DNA of 30,158 bases from an uncultured Mycoplasma sp. GTDB lineage: Bacteria; Bacillota_I; Bacilli_A; RF39; UBA660. Under the pieces are notes generated by a model, which was not told where the DNA came from, made no database searches, and worked only from the letters and a program-made list of their open reading frames with translations. Below, one piece after another: positions 14,569 through 22,747 of the stretch. The translations under genes were made by a program, and so were the position numbers. The DNA is taken from positions 1-30,158 of the forward strand of contig CABUPU010000014.1 of assembly GCA_902493595.1 (NCBI GenBank). The letters run 5' to 3'. Numbering within the stretch: position 1 is the first letter of the stretch; each line of letters starts with the position of its first letter.

Positions 14569-15158
14569 ACAAAGATATTTTAGTTAATAAATTAAATCCA
14601 TTAGAAAAAGACTTTATACCAGACAATTTAGTAAAAGTGGAGTTAGTGGAAACTCCAAAATTAAAAGATGGAATGTTAACATTTTTAGATGCAGAAGCAT
14701 ATCAAATGTTTTTACTTTTTCGCCTCGAAGGTCTTTATAATGGAGTAAATATGATTGTGGATTCTGGTTATAGACCATATGAATATCAAGAATATATATT
14801 AAATTATAATTTGTTAAAAAAAGGATTATCAGCATATAAAACAGTAGCGTTACCTGGTCAGTCTGAACATCAAACTGGTCTTGCATTAGATTTTGCATTA
14901 ATTATAAATAATATTTATATAGATAATTTTAATGATTCTTTTAAAGAGGTAAAGTGGATACATGAAAATGCATATAAATATGGTTTTATTCTAAGGTATC
15001 CAAAAGGTAAGGAGAATATAACAGGATTTTCTTATGAATGTTGGCACTTAAGGTATGTTGGTAAAGATGTTTCATACATTATGCATAATGAAAATATTTT
15101 AACTTTAGAGGAATATAAATTTAGGTTAGAGAATTTAATAACGCTTGTCAAAATATAA
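14565..15158 (+). CDS. VanY-type D-alanyl-D-alanine carboxypeptidase-like protein
   Basis: This 197-residue zinc peptidase belongs to the LAS (lysostaphin, D-Ala-D-Ala metallopeptidase, sonic hedgehog) group. Visible motifs are DSGYRPYEYQ (66-75), SEHQTGLALDF (100-110; zinc ligands His102 and Asp109) and ECWHLRYVG (158-166; catalytic Glu158, ligand His161). All key residues are present. Most VanY proteins have a signal or membrane anchor; this one starts directly with soluble sequence. It may therefore be cytoplasmic, perhaps acting on recycled or D-Ala-ended peptides, or a DdcP/VanX-like role. It starts at GTG 14565, overlapping the prfB TGA by 3 nt, with AAGGAA upstream. No signal sequence appears in frame upstream. 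Confidence 0.85.
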   Translation: MNKDILVNKLNPLEKDFIPDNLVKVELVETPKLKDGMLTFLDAEAYQMFLLFRLEGLYNGVNMIVDSGYRPYEYQEYILNYNLLKKGLSAYKTVALPGQSEHQTGLALDFALIINNIYIDNFNDSFKEVKWIHENAYKYGFILRYPKGKENITGFSYECWHLRYVGKDVSYIMHNENILTLEEYKFRLENLITLVKI

Positions 15159-15212
15159 TCTATATCTATGAAATTGATTTTATATATGCTATTATTAAAA
15201 TAGAGGTGTGAA

Positions 15213-15995
15213 ATGATAGAATATTGCGTTGATGGTAACTATTTTGAAAAACTACAATTACTTTCTTCTGCAGGAAGAGAATCAAATGTCTATTTAGATT
15301 TATTTACATATAATATGCCAATGTGTATAAAAAAATATAAAAGTTCATTTTGGTATGATTGTTCAAATGATGAAGCTTTAAAGAAAATGTTTTTATTGCA
15401 AGAAAAATTAGCAGGTTTAAAAAATATTTTTCCTAGTATTGTTTTTTATGATATTAATGAGTATAAAAGAGGTAATAAGAAGTTACTGGCAATTGGGATT
15501 CCCTATTTGCAAAATTATATATCTATTGATAAAGTTAACGATATTAGTAGTAGGTTTATATGTATTAGAAATTTATTAATTCTATTAGAAGAATTTATAT
15601 CATTGGGTATTTATCCAACTGATTTAAATAATTCGAACATTATGGTATCTTCTGATTTGAATGTCCAACTTATCGATTTAGATGGAAATCAATGCAAAGT
15701 TGATTCTAAAACTCCATGTAAGTATCACCAACAAATATTTAATTCCATACGATATAGGATTCTTACCGATTTAATGCTAAATGATGAAGAATATAATGCT
15801 GCTTATAAATATTCTTCTCTAAATGAGGGATTACGTACTATTCTAAAACAAAAAGGATTTAGTACGGATATTATCAATATAGTATTAGAAAGCCAGGGAG
15901 ACTCAAAATTGGATACATTATTAAAAGTATTAAATGAAATTGAATCGTTTTATGTTGATGATAAAGATAAATTTATTTTTAGAGATAGTAGATAA
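15213..15995 (+). CDS. Protein kinase-like protein 2
   Basis: This 260-residue cytosolic protein has recognisable kinase landmarks: a loop GRESNVYL (21-28), CIKKYK with Lys40 as the ATP-binding lysine candidate, a catalytic loop YPTDLNNSNIM (Asp137, Asn142), and LIDLDGN (Asp155) replacing DFG. HRD is reduced to PTD. The C-lobe is short and helical, so it may be a minimal or atypical kinase rather than a Ser/Thr kinase of the Hanks type. GAGGTG (about 15202-15207) is the ribosome site, and TGCTATTAT at about 15186-15194 may be its own -10. It shares no close sequence with kinase-like 1 beyond the motifs. The pair flanks prfB and the VanY-like gene. Confidence 0.65.
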   Translation: MIEYCVDGNYFEKLQLLSSAGRESNVYLDLFTYNMPMCIKKYKSSFWYDCSNDEALKKMFLLQEKLAGLKNIFPSIVFYDINEYKRGNKKLLAIGIPYLQNYISIDKVNDISSRFICIRNLLILLEEFISLGIYPTDLNNSNIMVSSDLNVQLIDLDGNQCKVDSKTPCKYHQQIFNSIRYRILTDLMLNDEEYNAAYKYSSLNEGLRTILKQKGFSTDIINIVLESQGDSKLDTLLKVLNEIESFYVDDKDKFIFRDSR

Positions 15996-16168
15996 TATAT
16001 ATAATAATTTTTTTGTTTATTTTAAAGATTTTATTAACACATCTATTTTTAGTTATTATCGTTGTAATTGTTTTGAAAAATCATAAAATTTAACTGATAC
16101 AAATGAAATTATTGTAGAATAAGTATTCACATTAAAAATATATATATTTATTTTTTTCAAAAAAGTAC

Positions 16169-16205
16169 TTGTAAAACAAAAATAATTTGGTATTATATTA
16201 ATCGT
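16169..16205 (+). promoter_or_regulatory. Promoter of tilS predicting a near-leaderless mRNA
   Basis: TTGTAA (16169-16174), a 16-nt spacer and TGG-extended TATTAT (16191-16196) predict transcription from about 16203. The tilS ATG is at 16206. No Shine-Dalgarno sequence is visible in front of it. The preceding 170 bases after the kinase gene hold nothing else recognisable. Confidence 0.6.
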
Positions 16206-17492
16206 ATGAATAATGTAATTGAATTTTTAAAATCTAAATTATCAAATGAAGACACAGTTATTGTGGCTTGTTCTGGTGGACCAGATTCCATGTGTCTTTT
16301 AGATATCGTAAAGTCAGTAACAAATAATATTGTTGTAGCATGTGTTAATCATAATGTTAGAGAAAGCTCTAAAGAGGAATTTGAATATGTTAAGGGTTTC
16401 GCAAATAAAAATAATCTAAAATTCGAAGGCGTTGAACTTACATTTAATACTCTTGCTAACTTTGAATGTAACGCTAGAAATAAAAGATATGAATTTTTAA
16501 ATGAGCTTCTTGAAAAGTATCAGGCAAAATATATTTTAACTGCTCATCATGGTGATGATTTAATTGAAACTATACTTATGCGTTTAACAAGGGGTTCAAA
16601 ATTATCTGGCTATATTGGAATCAAAAAAGAAAATAATAAATATTTAAGACCTTTATTGTATGTAACTAAAAAAGATATCATTGAATATTTAGATAACAAG
16701 CAAATTAAATATTTTATTGATGAAACTAATAATAGTGATGAACACCTTAGAAATCGTTATCGCAAAAATATTATTCCATTTTTAAAAAAGGAAGATAAAA
16801 ATATTCATTTAAAATATTTAAAATTCAGTGAGGAACTCGAAGAATATGACGACTTTATTAATGGTTATATAAAAAAACTAAATGTTATCAAGAGTAATAC
16901 TGTTAATTTAGATATCTTAAAAAAAGAAAAACCATTTATTCGAAGAAAAACTATTGAATATTTAATTAAAGAAATTCAAAAAAATGATATTTTAGAAATT
17001 AATGATAATACTTTGATGGAAATATTAAAAATTGCTGAATCTAAAAAAAGTAATGCAAAAATAAACTTAAATAATGGTTATGTTGCTCAGAAAAAATATA
17101 ATGAATTTGTTATTAAAAAAGAACTTCTTCAGGATAATTATTCTATAGAATTTGATGATTACTTTGAAAATGATGAATATATTATTCGTAAAGTATCAAA
17201 CTATGATGGCAATAGTAATAATGTTTTAAGACTTGATTTATCTAAAGTAAGACTTCCCCTTATAATTAGGACAAGAAAAACTGGCGATAAAATGCAGGTA
17301 AAAAATCTTGGTACTAAAAAAGTTAAAGATATACTTATTAATGAAAAAATAGATATTGATAAAAGAAATAATATTCCTATTGTAATTGATAGTAAAAATA
17401 ATATATTATGGTTACCGGGGATTAAAAAAAGTAAATTTGATGTAGGAAAAAATGAAAAGTGTGATATAATACTTTTATGCGAAAGGAAATGA
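16206..17492 (+). CDS. tilS: tRNA(Ile) lysidine synthetase TilS
   Basis: TilS converts the wobble C of tRNA-Ile(CAU) to lysidine with ATP and lysine, so that AUA is read as Ile. It is essential where AUA is used, as it is heavily here. The 428-residue protein shows the PP-loop SGGPDS (23-28), CVNHNVRESS (47-56), a DDLIET segment in TAHHGDDLIET (116-126), and a C-terminal TilS substrate-binding domain with IRTRKTGDKM (352-361) and KDILINEKI. The length is typical. It ends in TGA and ftsH starts 4 nt later. The usual hpt gene between tilS and ftsH is missing. AAAGGAAA at the end of tilS is the ftsH ribosome site. Confidence 0.93.
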   Translation: MNNVIEFLKSKLSNEDTVIVACSGGPDSMCLLDIVKSVTNNIVVACVNHNVRESSKEEFEYVKGFANKNNLKFEGVELTFNTLANFECNARNKRYEFLNELLEKYQAKYILTAHHGDDLIETILMRLTRGSKLSGYIGIKKENNKYLRPLLYVTKKDIIEYLDNKQIKYFIDETNNSDEHLRNRYRKNIIPFLKKEDKNIHLKYLKFSEELEEYDDFINGYIKKLNVIKSNTVNLDILKKEKPFIRRKTIEYLIKEIQKNDILEINDNTLMEILKIAESKKSNAKINLNNGYVAQKKYNEFVIKKELLQDNYSIEFDDYFENDEYIIRKVSNYDGNSNNVLRLDLSKVRLPLIIRTRKTGDKMQVKNLGTKKVKDILINEKIDIDKRNNIPIVIDSKNNILWLPGIKKSKFDVGKNEKCDIILLCERK

Positions 17493-17496
17493 TGAA

Positions 17497-19491
17497 ATGA
17501 AAAATGTAAAGAAAACTTCTTTTATAAAATTATTAGGACCATATTTAGTAATGGGAATGATAATTGGATTTATAATGGTTGTCCTTAATTTACAAGGAAT
17601 GACTGTCAACAATTTATCAACAGGAAAATTACTTACTGCTTTAGAAAATAACGAAGTAAAAGAAATTGTAATTACTCCGAAAAGTAGTGAATCAATTTAT
17701 TATGTTGAAGGAAAATTATCTTCATATAAAGATGGTGAATCATTTAAAACTAAAGTAGTTGAGGATGAAATACCTCAAATTATTGAATATGTTCAAAAAA
17801 ATGATATTGAAAAATATGATACTAACAAGGATCCAGGATCTAGTGCGTTATTATATATTGTAGTAAATGTTTTACCAATTATTATAGTAGTAATGGTAGC
17901 ATACTCATTATTTAATAAGTTAGCTAGTTCAAATAAAAATTCAATGGATTTTGGTAGAAGTAAAGCAAGATTAAGTGATGATAAAGATAAAAAATCATTT
18001 AAAGATGTAGCTGGACTTAAAGAGGAAAAAGAAGAAGTTGAAGAATTAATAGATTTCTTAAAAAATCCCAAAAAGTTTCAAAGTATGGGTGCTAGAATAC
18101 CTAAAGGTGTTTTACTTGTAGGTCCTCCAGGAACTGGTAAAACTTTACTTGCTAAAGCTATCGCAGGCGAAGCAAATGTTCCATTTTTCTACATAAGTGG
18201 TTCAGATTTTGTTGAATTATTCGTAGGTGTTGGTGCTTCAAGAGTTAGAGATATGTTTAAAGAAGCTAAAAGAAATGCACCTTGCTTAATATTTATTGAT
18301 GAAATAGATGCTGTTGGTCGTCAAAGAGGAACAGGTCTTGGTGGTGGACATGATGAAAGAGAACAAACATTAAACCAACTTCTTACAGAAATGGATGGAT
18401 TTGGAGCTAATGAAGGCATTATTATTATAGCCGCTACAAATAGACCAGATGTATTAGATCCAGCACTTCTTAGACCAGGTAGATTTGATAGACAAGTTAC
18501 TGTTAGTCTTCCAGATTCAAATGAAAGAGAAGCAATATTAAAAGTTCATGCAAAAAATAAAATATTAGATAAATCAGTTAAACTATCTGCAATTGCTGCA
18601 AGAACTCCAGGTTTTAGTGGTGCCGATTTAGAAAACTTACTTAATGAAGCTGCATTACTTGCTGTACGTAGAAATAAGGATAAAATAACAATTGATGAAA
18701 TTGATGAAGCTACAGATAGAGTACTTCTTGGACCTGCAAAAACTACAAGAAAAATTACTGATAAAGAGAAAAAACTTGTTTCATTACATGAAGCAGGACA
18801 TGCAGTTATTGGTCTTAAAAATGAATATGCAGAAGTTGTTCATAAAATAACTATTATTCCACGTGGAATGGCTGGAGGCTATACTATGATGCTTCCAAAA
18901 GAAGAAAAACTTTCTATTATGACTAAAAATGAATTATTAGGAAGAATTACTGGTTTACTTGGAGGCCGTGTTAGTGAAGAACATTTCCTACATGAAATGA
19001 GTACAGGAGCATCCGATGATTTTAAAAAAGCCACTGCTATTGCAAGAAGTATGGTTACTGAATATGGTATGAGTGAACTAGGACCAATGCAATATGAAGA
19101 AAGAGAAAAAAATGTTTTCTTAGGTAGAGATTATGCTAAGAGTAAAGACTTTTCTGATCAAGTTGCTTTAGAAATTGATAGAGCAACAAGAAAAATAATT
19201 GATGAATGTTATGAAAAAGCAAAAAAGATTGTTGCTGATAATGAAGGATTAATTATGTTACTTTCAGATGCTTTAATGAAATATGAAACTCTAAATAAAG
19301 AACAAATTGATTATATTGTTGATAATGGAACAATTCCATCTGAAGAAGTTTTTGAGGAAACATCTGAAGAATCTAAAATTAAAACTATTGATGAATTAAA
19401 AGAAATTGCAAAAGAAAAGAAAATTAAAAATTATTCAAAAATGAGTAAAACTGAACTTGAAGAAGCAATAAAAGAAAGCGGGGAAAAATAA
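17497..19491 (+). CDS. ftsH: ATP-dependent zinc metalloprotease FtsH
   Basis: FtsH is a hexameric membrane protease for quality control of membrane and regulatory proteins. This 664-residue copy has two membrane spans (about 10-30 and 117-138) around an extracytoplasmic domain, an AAA module with Walker A GPPGTGKT (209-216) and Walker B LIFIDEID (264-271), and the second region of homology near RPGRFDR (326-332). The zinc-binding HEAGH follows (431-435), with Asp507/508 as third ligand. After the protease domain an acidic linker (about 615-628) leads to a 35-residue helix-turn-helix-like tail (TIDELKEIAKE.KIKNYSKMSKTEL, 630-654) resembling Rho_N/SAP-like motifs, not usual in FtsH. It forms a tight operon with tilS and secG. 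Confidence 0.95.
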   Translation: MKNVKKTSFIKLLGPYLVMGMIIGFIMVVLNLQGMTVNNLSTGKLLTALENNEVKEIVITPKSSESIYYVEGKLSSYKDGESFKTKVVEDEIPQIIEYVQKNDIEKYDTNKDPGSSALLYIVVNVLPIIIVVMVAYSLFNKLASSNKNSMDFGRSKARLSDDKDKKSFKDVAGLKEEKEEVEELIDFLKNPKKFQSMGARIPKGVLLVGPPGTGKTLLAKAIAGEANVPFFYISGSDFVELFVGVGASRVRDMFKEAKRNAPCLIFIDEIDAVGRQRGTGLGGGHDEREQTLNQLLTEMDGFGANEGIIIIAATNRPDVLDPALLRPGRFDRQVTVSLPDSNEREAILKVHAKNKILDKSVKLSAIAARTPGFSGADLENLLNEAALLAVRRNKDKITIDEIDEATDRVLLGPAKTTRKITDKEKKLVSLHEAGHAVIGLKNEYAEVVHKITIIPRGMAGGYTMMLPKEEKLSIMTKNELLGRITGLLGGRVSEEHFLHEMSTGASDDFKKATAIARSMVTEYGMSELGPMQYEEREKNVFLGRDYAKSKDFSDQVALEIDRATRKIIDECYEKAKKIVADNEGLIMLLSDALMKYETLNKEQIDYIVDNGTIPSEEVFEETSEESKIKTIDELKEIAKEKKIKNYSKMSKTELEEAIKESGEK

Positions 19492-19492
19492 T

Positions 19493-19711
19493 ATGTTAGA
19501 AACTATTTTATTAGTGGTATCTGTACTTCTTATTGTTATTGTATTATTACAAAGCAATAAAGCTTCAGATGCTGGAAATATTATTACTGGTGGAAATGAA
19601 GCATTATTTAAGAATATGAAAGAACGTGGAGCAGAGTTATTTATAAGTAGATTGACGCTTGCTTTAGGAATTGTATTCTTTATAATATCATTTATATTAT
19701 TTTTGAAATAA
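19493..19711 (+). CDS. secG: Protein translocase subunit SecG
   Basis: This 72-residue membrane protein has the SecG layout: span 1 (LLVVSVLLIVIVLLQ), a short linker with GNIITGGNEALF and KERGAELFISRLT, and span 2. SecG is an auxiliary subunit of the SecYEG channel. The ATG follows the ftsH stop by one base, with GGGG in the end of ftsH as ribosome site. A strong terminator overlaps its stop, so the operon tilS-ftsH-secG ends here. Confidence 0.9.
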   Translation: MLETILLVVSVLLIVIVLLQSNKASDAGNIITGGNEALFKNMKERGAELFISRLTLALGIVFFIISFILFLK

Positions 19712-19732
19712 GAAGGCTTGCCTTCTTTTTTT
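19711..19732 (+). terminator. Rho-independent terminator after secG
   Basis: AGAAGG (19711-19716) pairs with CCTTCT (19721-19726), loop CTTG, followed by seven T. It starts in the secG stop codon. Confidence 0.85.
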
Positions 19733-19737
19733 ATAAG

Positions 19738-19772
19738 TTGAAATTATTTAAATAGTAATATATAATTATATT
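19738..19772 (+). promoter_or_regulatory. Promoter predicting a leaderless pseudopilin mRNA
   Basis: TTGAAA (19738-19743), exactly 17 nt, TATAAT (19761-19766) places +1 at about 19773, the A of the pseudopilin ATG. No ribosome site precedes it. A second ATG is at 19776. Confidence 0.65.
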
Positions 19773-20246
19773 ATGATGAAAGAAAATAAAAAAGGTTTTA
19801 CATTAGTTGAATTAATTGTTGTACTCGGAATTATATCCGTTTTAGGTGTCACTGTAGGTCTAAGTATGACTAAGCTAAGTCAAAATACAAAGGATAATAA
19901 CAACGAAACCTTAATGAAAGAAGTTTTAAGTAGTGCTCAAGCATATTGCATGTTAGCTAGTAAAAGAAGTGAGTGTACAAATGGTGCTAATATAACAATA
20001 GAAAAACTAGTGGAAAATGGTAATTTGGATGAAAAAATATATGATAAAGTTAATCCTGCTAAAAAAAATAATATTAAATTTCTGGAGTCAGACGTAGTTA
20101 AAATAACAATTGATTCAAGCAACAAATTTAAGGATTACTATTACGAATGCAGTAGTAAGAAATATAAATTATCAACAATAGATAATTGTACTAATAGTAA
20201 AAATGCAAGTGAAAAATGTGAATGGGGTGTATGTAATGAAAGATAA
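19773..20246 (+). CDS. Orphan type IV pseudopilin-like protein
   Basis: This 157-residue protein carries a class III prepilin signal: basic leader MMKENKKG, cleavage before FTLVELIVVLGIISVLG, with Glu at +5. The remaining hydrophobic helix and a small cysteine-containing globular domain (Cys in QAYCML, SECTN, YECSS, DNCTN, EKCEWGVC) follow, as in ComG/GspG-like pseudopilins. Such proteins need a prepilin peptidase and an assembly ATPase, neither of which is in this window. The role could be DNA uptake or protein secretion. Its 3' end overlaps the rnr start by 11 nt, so it leads the rnr-smpB operon, an unusual place for a pilin gene. Confidence 0.8.
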   Translation: MMKENKKGFTLVELIVVLGIISVLGVTVGLSMTKLSQNTKDNNNETLMKEVLSSAQAYCMLASKRSECTNGANITIEKLVENGNLDEKIYDKVNPAKKNNIKFLESDVVKITIDSSNKFKDYYYECSSKKYKLSTIDNCTNSKNASEKCEWGVCNER

Positions 20247-22335
20247 AATAATAGAAAAATTAAGTAATGAAAGTAAAGGATTAAGTTTAATAGAAATAAA
20301 TGATTTATTAAATTTGACAAGTGTTGAGGAATATAAAGAACTTCAAAAAAATATGGATGCTCTTGTAACCGAGGGAATTGTTCATAAAAGTAAAAAGGAC
20401 AAATTTATTTTAATGGAAAAATGTTCTTCACTTTTAACAGGAATAATCCATATTAATAAACACGGAAATGGTTTTGTTGACACAAAATTTGATGAAGATA
20501 CTTTTGTTAAACGAGAAAATTTAAATGGCGCAGTAGATGGCGATTTTGTAGAAATTGATGTACAAAATGATGAGGGAATTGTTGTTAATATTTTAAAAAG
20601 AGATATTAATCTCCTTGTGGGAGAAATGGTTAAAACTAAAAATGGTAATTTAGAATTTTCTCTTGACGATAAAAAGAAAAACATCAAAGTGAAACTTACT
20701 AAAGAAACAAGTTCACATTTAGTCGAGGGTCATAAAGTACTTGTAAAAATTCAAAAAGAATTATCTAGCAATCTTTATTTAGCCGATGTAATAAAAGTTT
20801 TAGGACATAAAAATGATCCCGGTGTTGATATATTATCTATTGCTTGTAAACACGAAATATCTTTAGATGTTTCTGATGAAGTAAAAAATCAAGTTGCTAA
20901 TATGGCAACAAGCGTTTCTGAAAAAGAATTAGTTGGTAGAACTGATTTAAGAAGCGAAGTAATATTTACAATAGATGGTGATGACACTAAAGATATTGAT
21001 GATGCTGTAAGTATAAAAAAAGAAAATGGTTATTATCTTTTAGGTGTTCATATAGCGGATGTTACAAATTATGTAAAAGAGGGAAGTCCTTTATTTGAAA
21101 GTGCCTATGAAAAGGGAACATCATCTTATTTAGCAGATACTGTTTTACCAATGCTTCCCCATGAACTTTCAAATGGAATATGCTCATTAAATGAGGGTGT
21201 TGATAGACTTACAATTAGTTGCGTTATGAAAATAGATACAAGAGGTAAAATAGTAGACCATGATATTTTTTCAAGTGTAATTAATAGTAAAAAGAAAATG
21301 ACATATAAAAATGTAAATAAAATTATTATGGAAGATATTATTCCTGAAGGTTATGAAAATTTTGCTGATGATTTAAAACTTATGCACGAACTTGCTCAAA
21401 TTTTACGAAAAGAAAAAATAAATCGTGGTTATATTGATTTTGATCTTGATGAAGCAAAAATTATTCAGGATGAAAATGGTAAGGCAATTGATGTTGTAAA
21501 AAGAGAGCAACTTGATGGTGAAAAATTAATCGAAGACTTTATGATAGCGGCAAATGAAACTGTTGCAACTCATATATATAATATGGATTTACCTTTTGTA
21601 TATAGAATTCATGGTAAACCAAATCCAGAAAAAATTGAAGATTTTGTTAATTTTGTTAAATTACTTGGTTATAAATTAGATGTTTCTACTGAAGATATTA
21701 CTCCGAAAAAGATGCAAGATATCTTGGATTCACTTCATGAAAAGAAAGAATTTGAAATATTAAGTGATATGCTTTTAAGAAGTATGAAAAAAGCTGTTTA
21801 TAGCTCAAATAATATAGGACATTTTGGATTAGCAAGTAAAATATATACCCATTTTACCTCACCAATAAGAAGATTTCCAGATTTAATGGTTCATACATTA
21901 CTTCATAAATATTTATTTGAAAATCAGGTTAATATGTCCACAATAAGATATTATGAAAATTATCTTCCTGATGCTTGTGAACATGCAAGTAAAAAAGAAG
22001 TTGATGCTCAAAGTGCTGAAAGAGAAGTTCTTGATATGAAGATGGCTGAATATATGGAAAGCCATATTGGCCAGGAGTATACAGGAATTATTTCTGGAGT
22101 AACTAATTTTGGCTTATTTGTTAAATTACCAAATTTAATCGAAGGTTTAGTACATATTTCAACTTTAAAAGGATTCTGTACTTATGTACCTAATCTTTTA
22201 TCACTTGTTTCTGATGGAAAAATAAGATATTCTTTAGGTCAACAAGTTAAAATTAGAGTAACTGGTGCCTCAAAAGAAAACTCTACAATAGATTTTGAAA
22301 TTATTGGAGATACAAATGATAGAGATAAAAAATAA
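20236..22335 (+). CDS. rnr: Ribonuclease R
   Basis: RNase R is a processive 3'-5' exoribonuclease that degrades structured RNA and, with SmpB-tmRNA, defective mRNAs. The 699-residue protein begins with a helix-turn-helix-like part, then cold-shock domains (GIIHINKHGNGFVD), the RNB catalytic domain with RTDLR and DGDDTKDIDDA (residues about 235-257; the Asp cluster binds metal), HFTSPIRRFPDL, and a C-terminal S1 domain (YTGIISGVTNFGLFV). The start is the ATG at 20236, with GGGGTG at 20223-20228 as ribosome site inside the pilin gene. An in-frame ATG at 20203 is less likely. Its stop overlaps smpB by 20 nt. Confidence 0.94.
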   Translation: MKDKIIEKLSNESKGLSLIEINDLLNLTSVEEYKELQKNMDALVTEGIVHKSKKDKFILMEKCSSLLTGIIHINKHGNGFVDTKFDEDTFVKRENLNGAVDGDFVEIDVQNDEGIVVNILKRDINLLVGEMVKTKNGNLEFSLDDKKKNIKVKLTKETSSHLVEGHKVLVKIQKELSSNLYLADVIKVLGHKNDPGVDILSIACKHEISLDVSDEVKNQVANMATSVSEKELVGRTDLRSEVIFTIDGDDTKDIDDAVSIKKENGYYLLGVHIADVTNYVKEGSPLFESAYEKGTSSYLADTVLPMLPHELSNGICSLNEGVDRLTISCVMKIDTRGKIVDHDIFSSVINSKKKMTYKNVNKIIMEDIIPEGYENFADDLKLMHELAQILRKEKINRGYIDFDLDEAKIIQDENGKAIDVVKREQLDGEKLIEDFMIAANETVATHIYNMDLPFVYRIHGKPNPEKIEDFVNFVKLLGYKLDVSTEDITPKKMQDILDSLHEKKEFEILSDMLLRSMKKAVYSSNNIGHFGLASKIYTHFTSPIRRFPDLMVHTLLHKYLFENQVNMSTIRYYENYLPDACEHASKKEVDAQSAEREVLDMKMAEYMESHIGQEYTGIISGVTNFGLFVKLPNLIEGLVHISTLKGFCTYVPNLLSLVSDGKIRYSLGQQVKIRVTGASKENSTIDFEIIGDTNDRDKK

Positions 22336-22747
22336 GGCAGCCTACTTTAATTACTTTGTAGAAAATGAGATAGAATGTGGAATAGTTTTAAATGGTAGTG
22401 AAATTAAATCAATTAGAAATGGTTCTTGCAATATAAAAGATAGTTATGTAAGAATTAAGGATAATGAGTGCTACATAATTAATATGTTTATTGCTAAATA
22501 TGATGAAGCGAGTATATTTAATCATGATGAGTATCACGAAAGAAAGCTTTTACTACATAAAAGAGAAATATATAAATTAAAAGAGAAAATTAATCAAAAT
22601 GGTTATACATTAATTCCTTTAAAAGTATATTTAAAAAATAATAGGGCAAAAGTTTTAGTTGGAGTTTGTAAAGGAAAAAAACTTTATGACAAAAGAGAAT
22701 CTATTAAAAAAAGAGATTTAGAAAGAGAAAGTAGGAAAATGATATGA
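22316..22747 (+). CDS. smpB: tmRNA-binding protein SmpB
   Basis: SmpB carries alanyl-tmRNA to stalled ribosomes. The 143-residue protein has the canonical pattern: NKAAYFNYFV, GIVLNGSEIKSIRNG (25-39), SYVRI, YHERKLLLHKREI, then the basic tail KLYDKRESIKKRDLER. The ATG at 22316 is chosen because GGAGA (22306-22310) precedes it and the conserved IKNKAAYF follows; an in-frame ATG at 22295 would add seven unrelated residues. It overlaps rnr by 20 nt and ends ATGA with the next gene. No tmRNA gene (ssrA) is visible in this window. Confidence 0.94.
   Translation: MIEIKNKAAYFNYFVENEIECGIVLNGSEIKSIRNGSCNIKDSYVRIKDNECYIINMFIAKYDEASIFNHDEYHERKLLLHKREIYKLKEKINQNGYTLIPLKVYLKNNRAKVLVGVCKGKKLYDKRESIKKRDLERESRKMI

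Noticed and set aside
15996..16168. Riboswitch or small RNA before tilS
   Set aside because: The region is AT-rich with no stable hairpins or recognisable aptamer motifs.
17793..18071. Minus-strand open frames inside ftsH, rnr, prfB and other genes
   Set aside because: They lie opposite strongly conserved coding sequence and have no promoter or ribosome sites; they are shadows.
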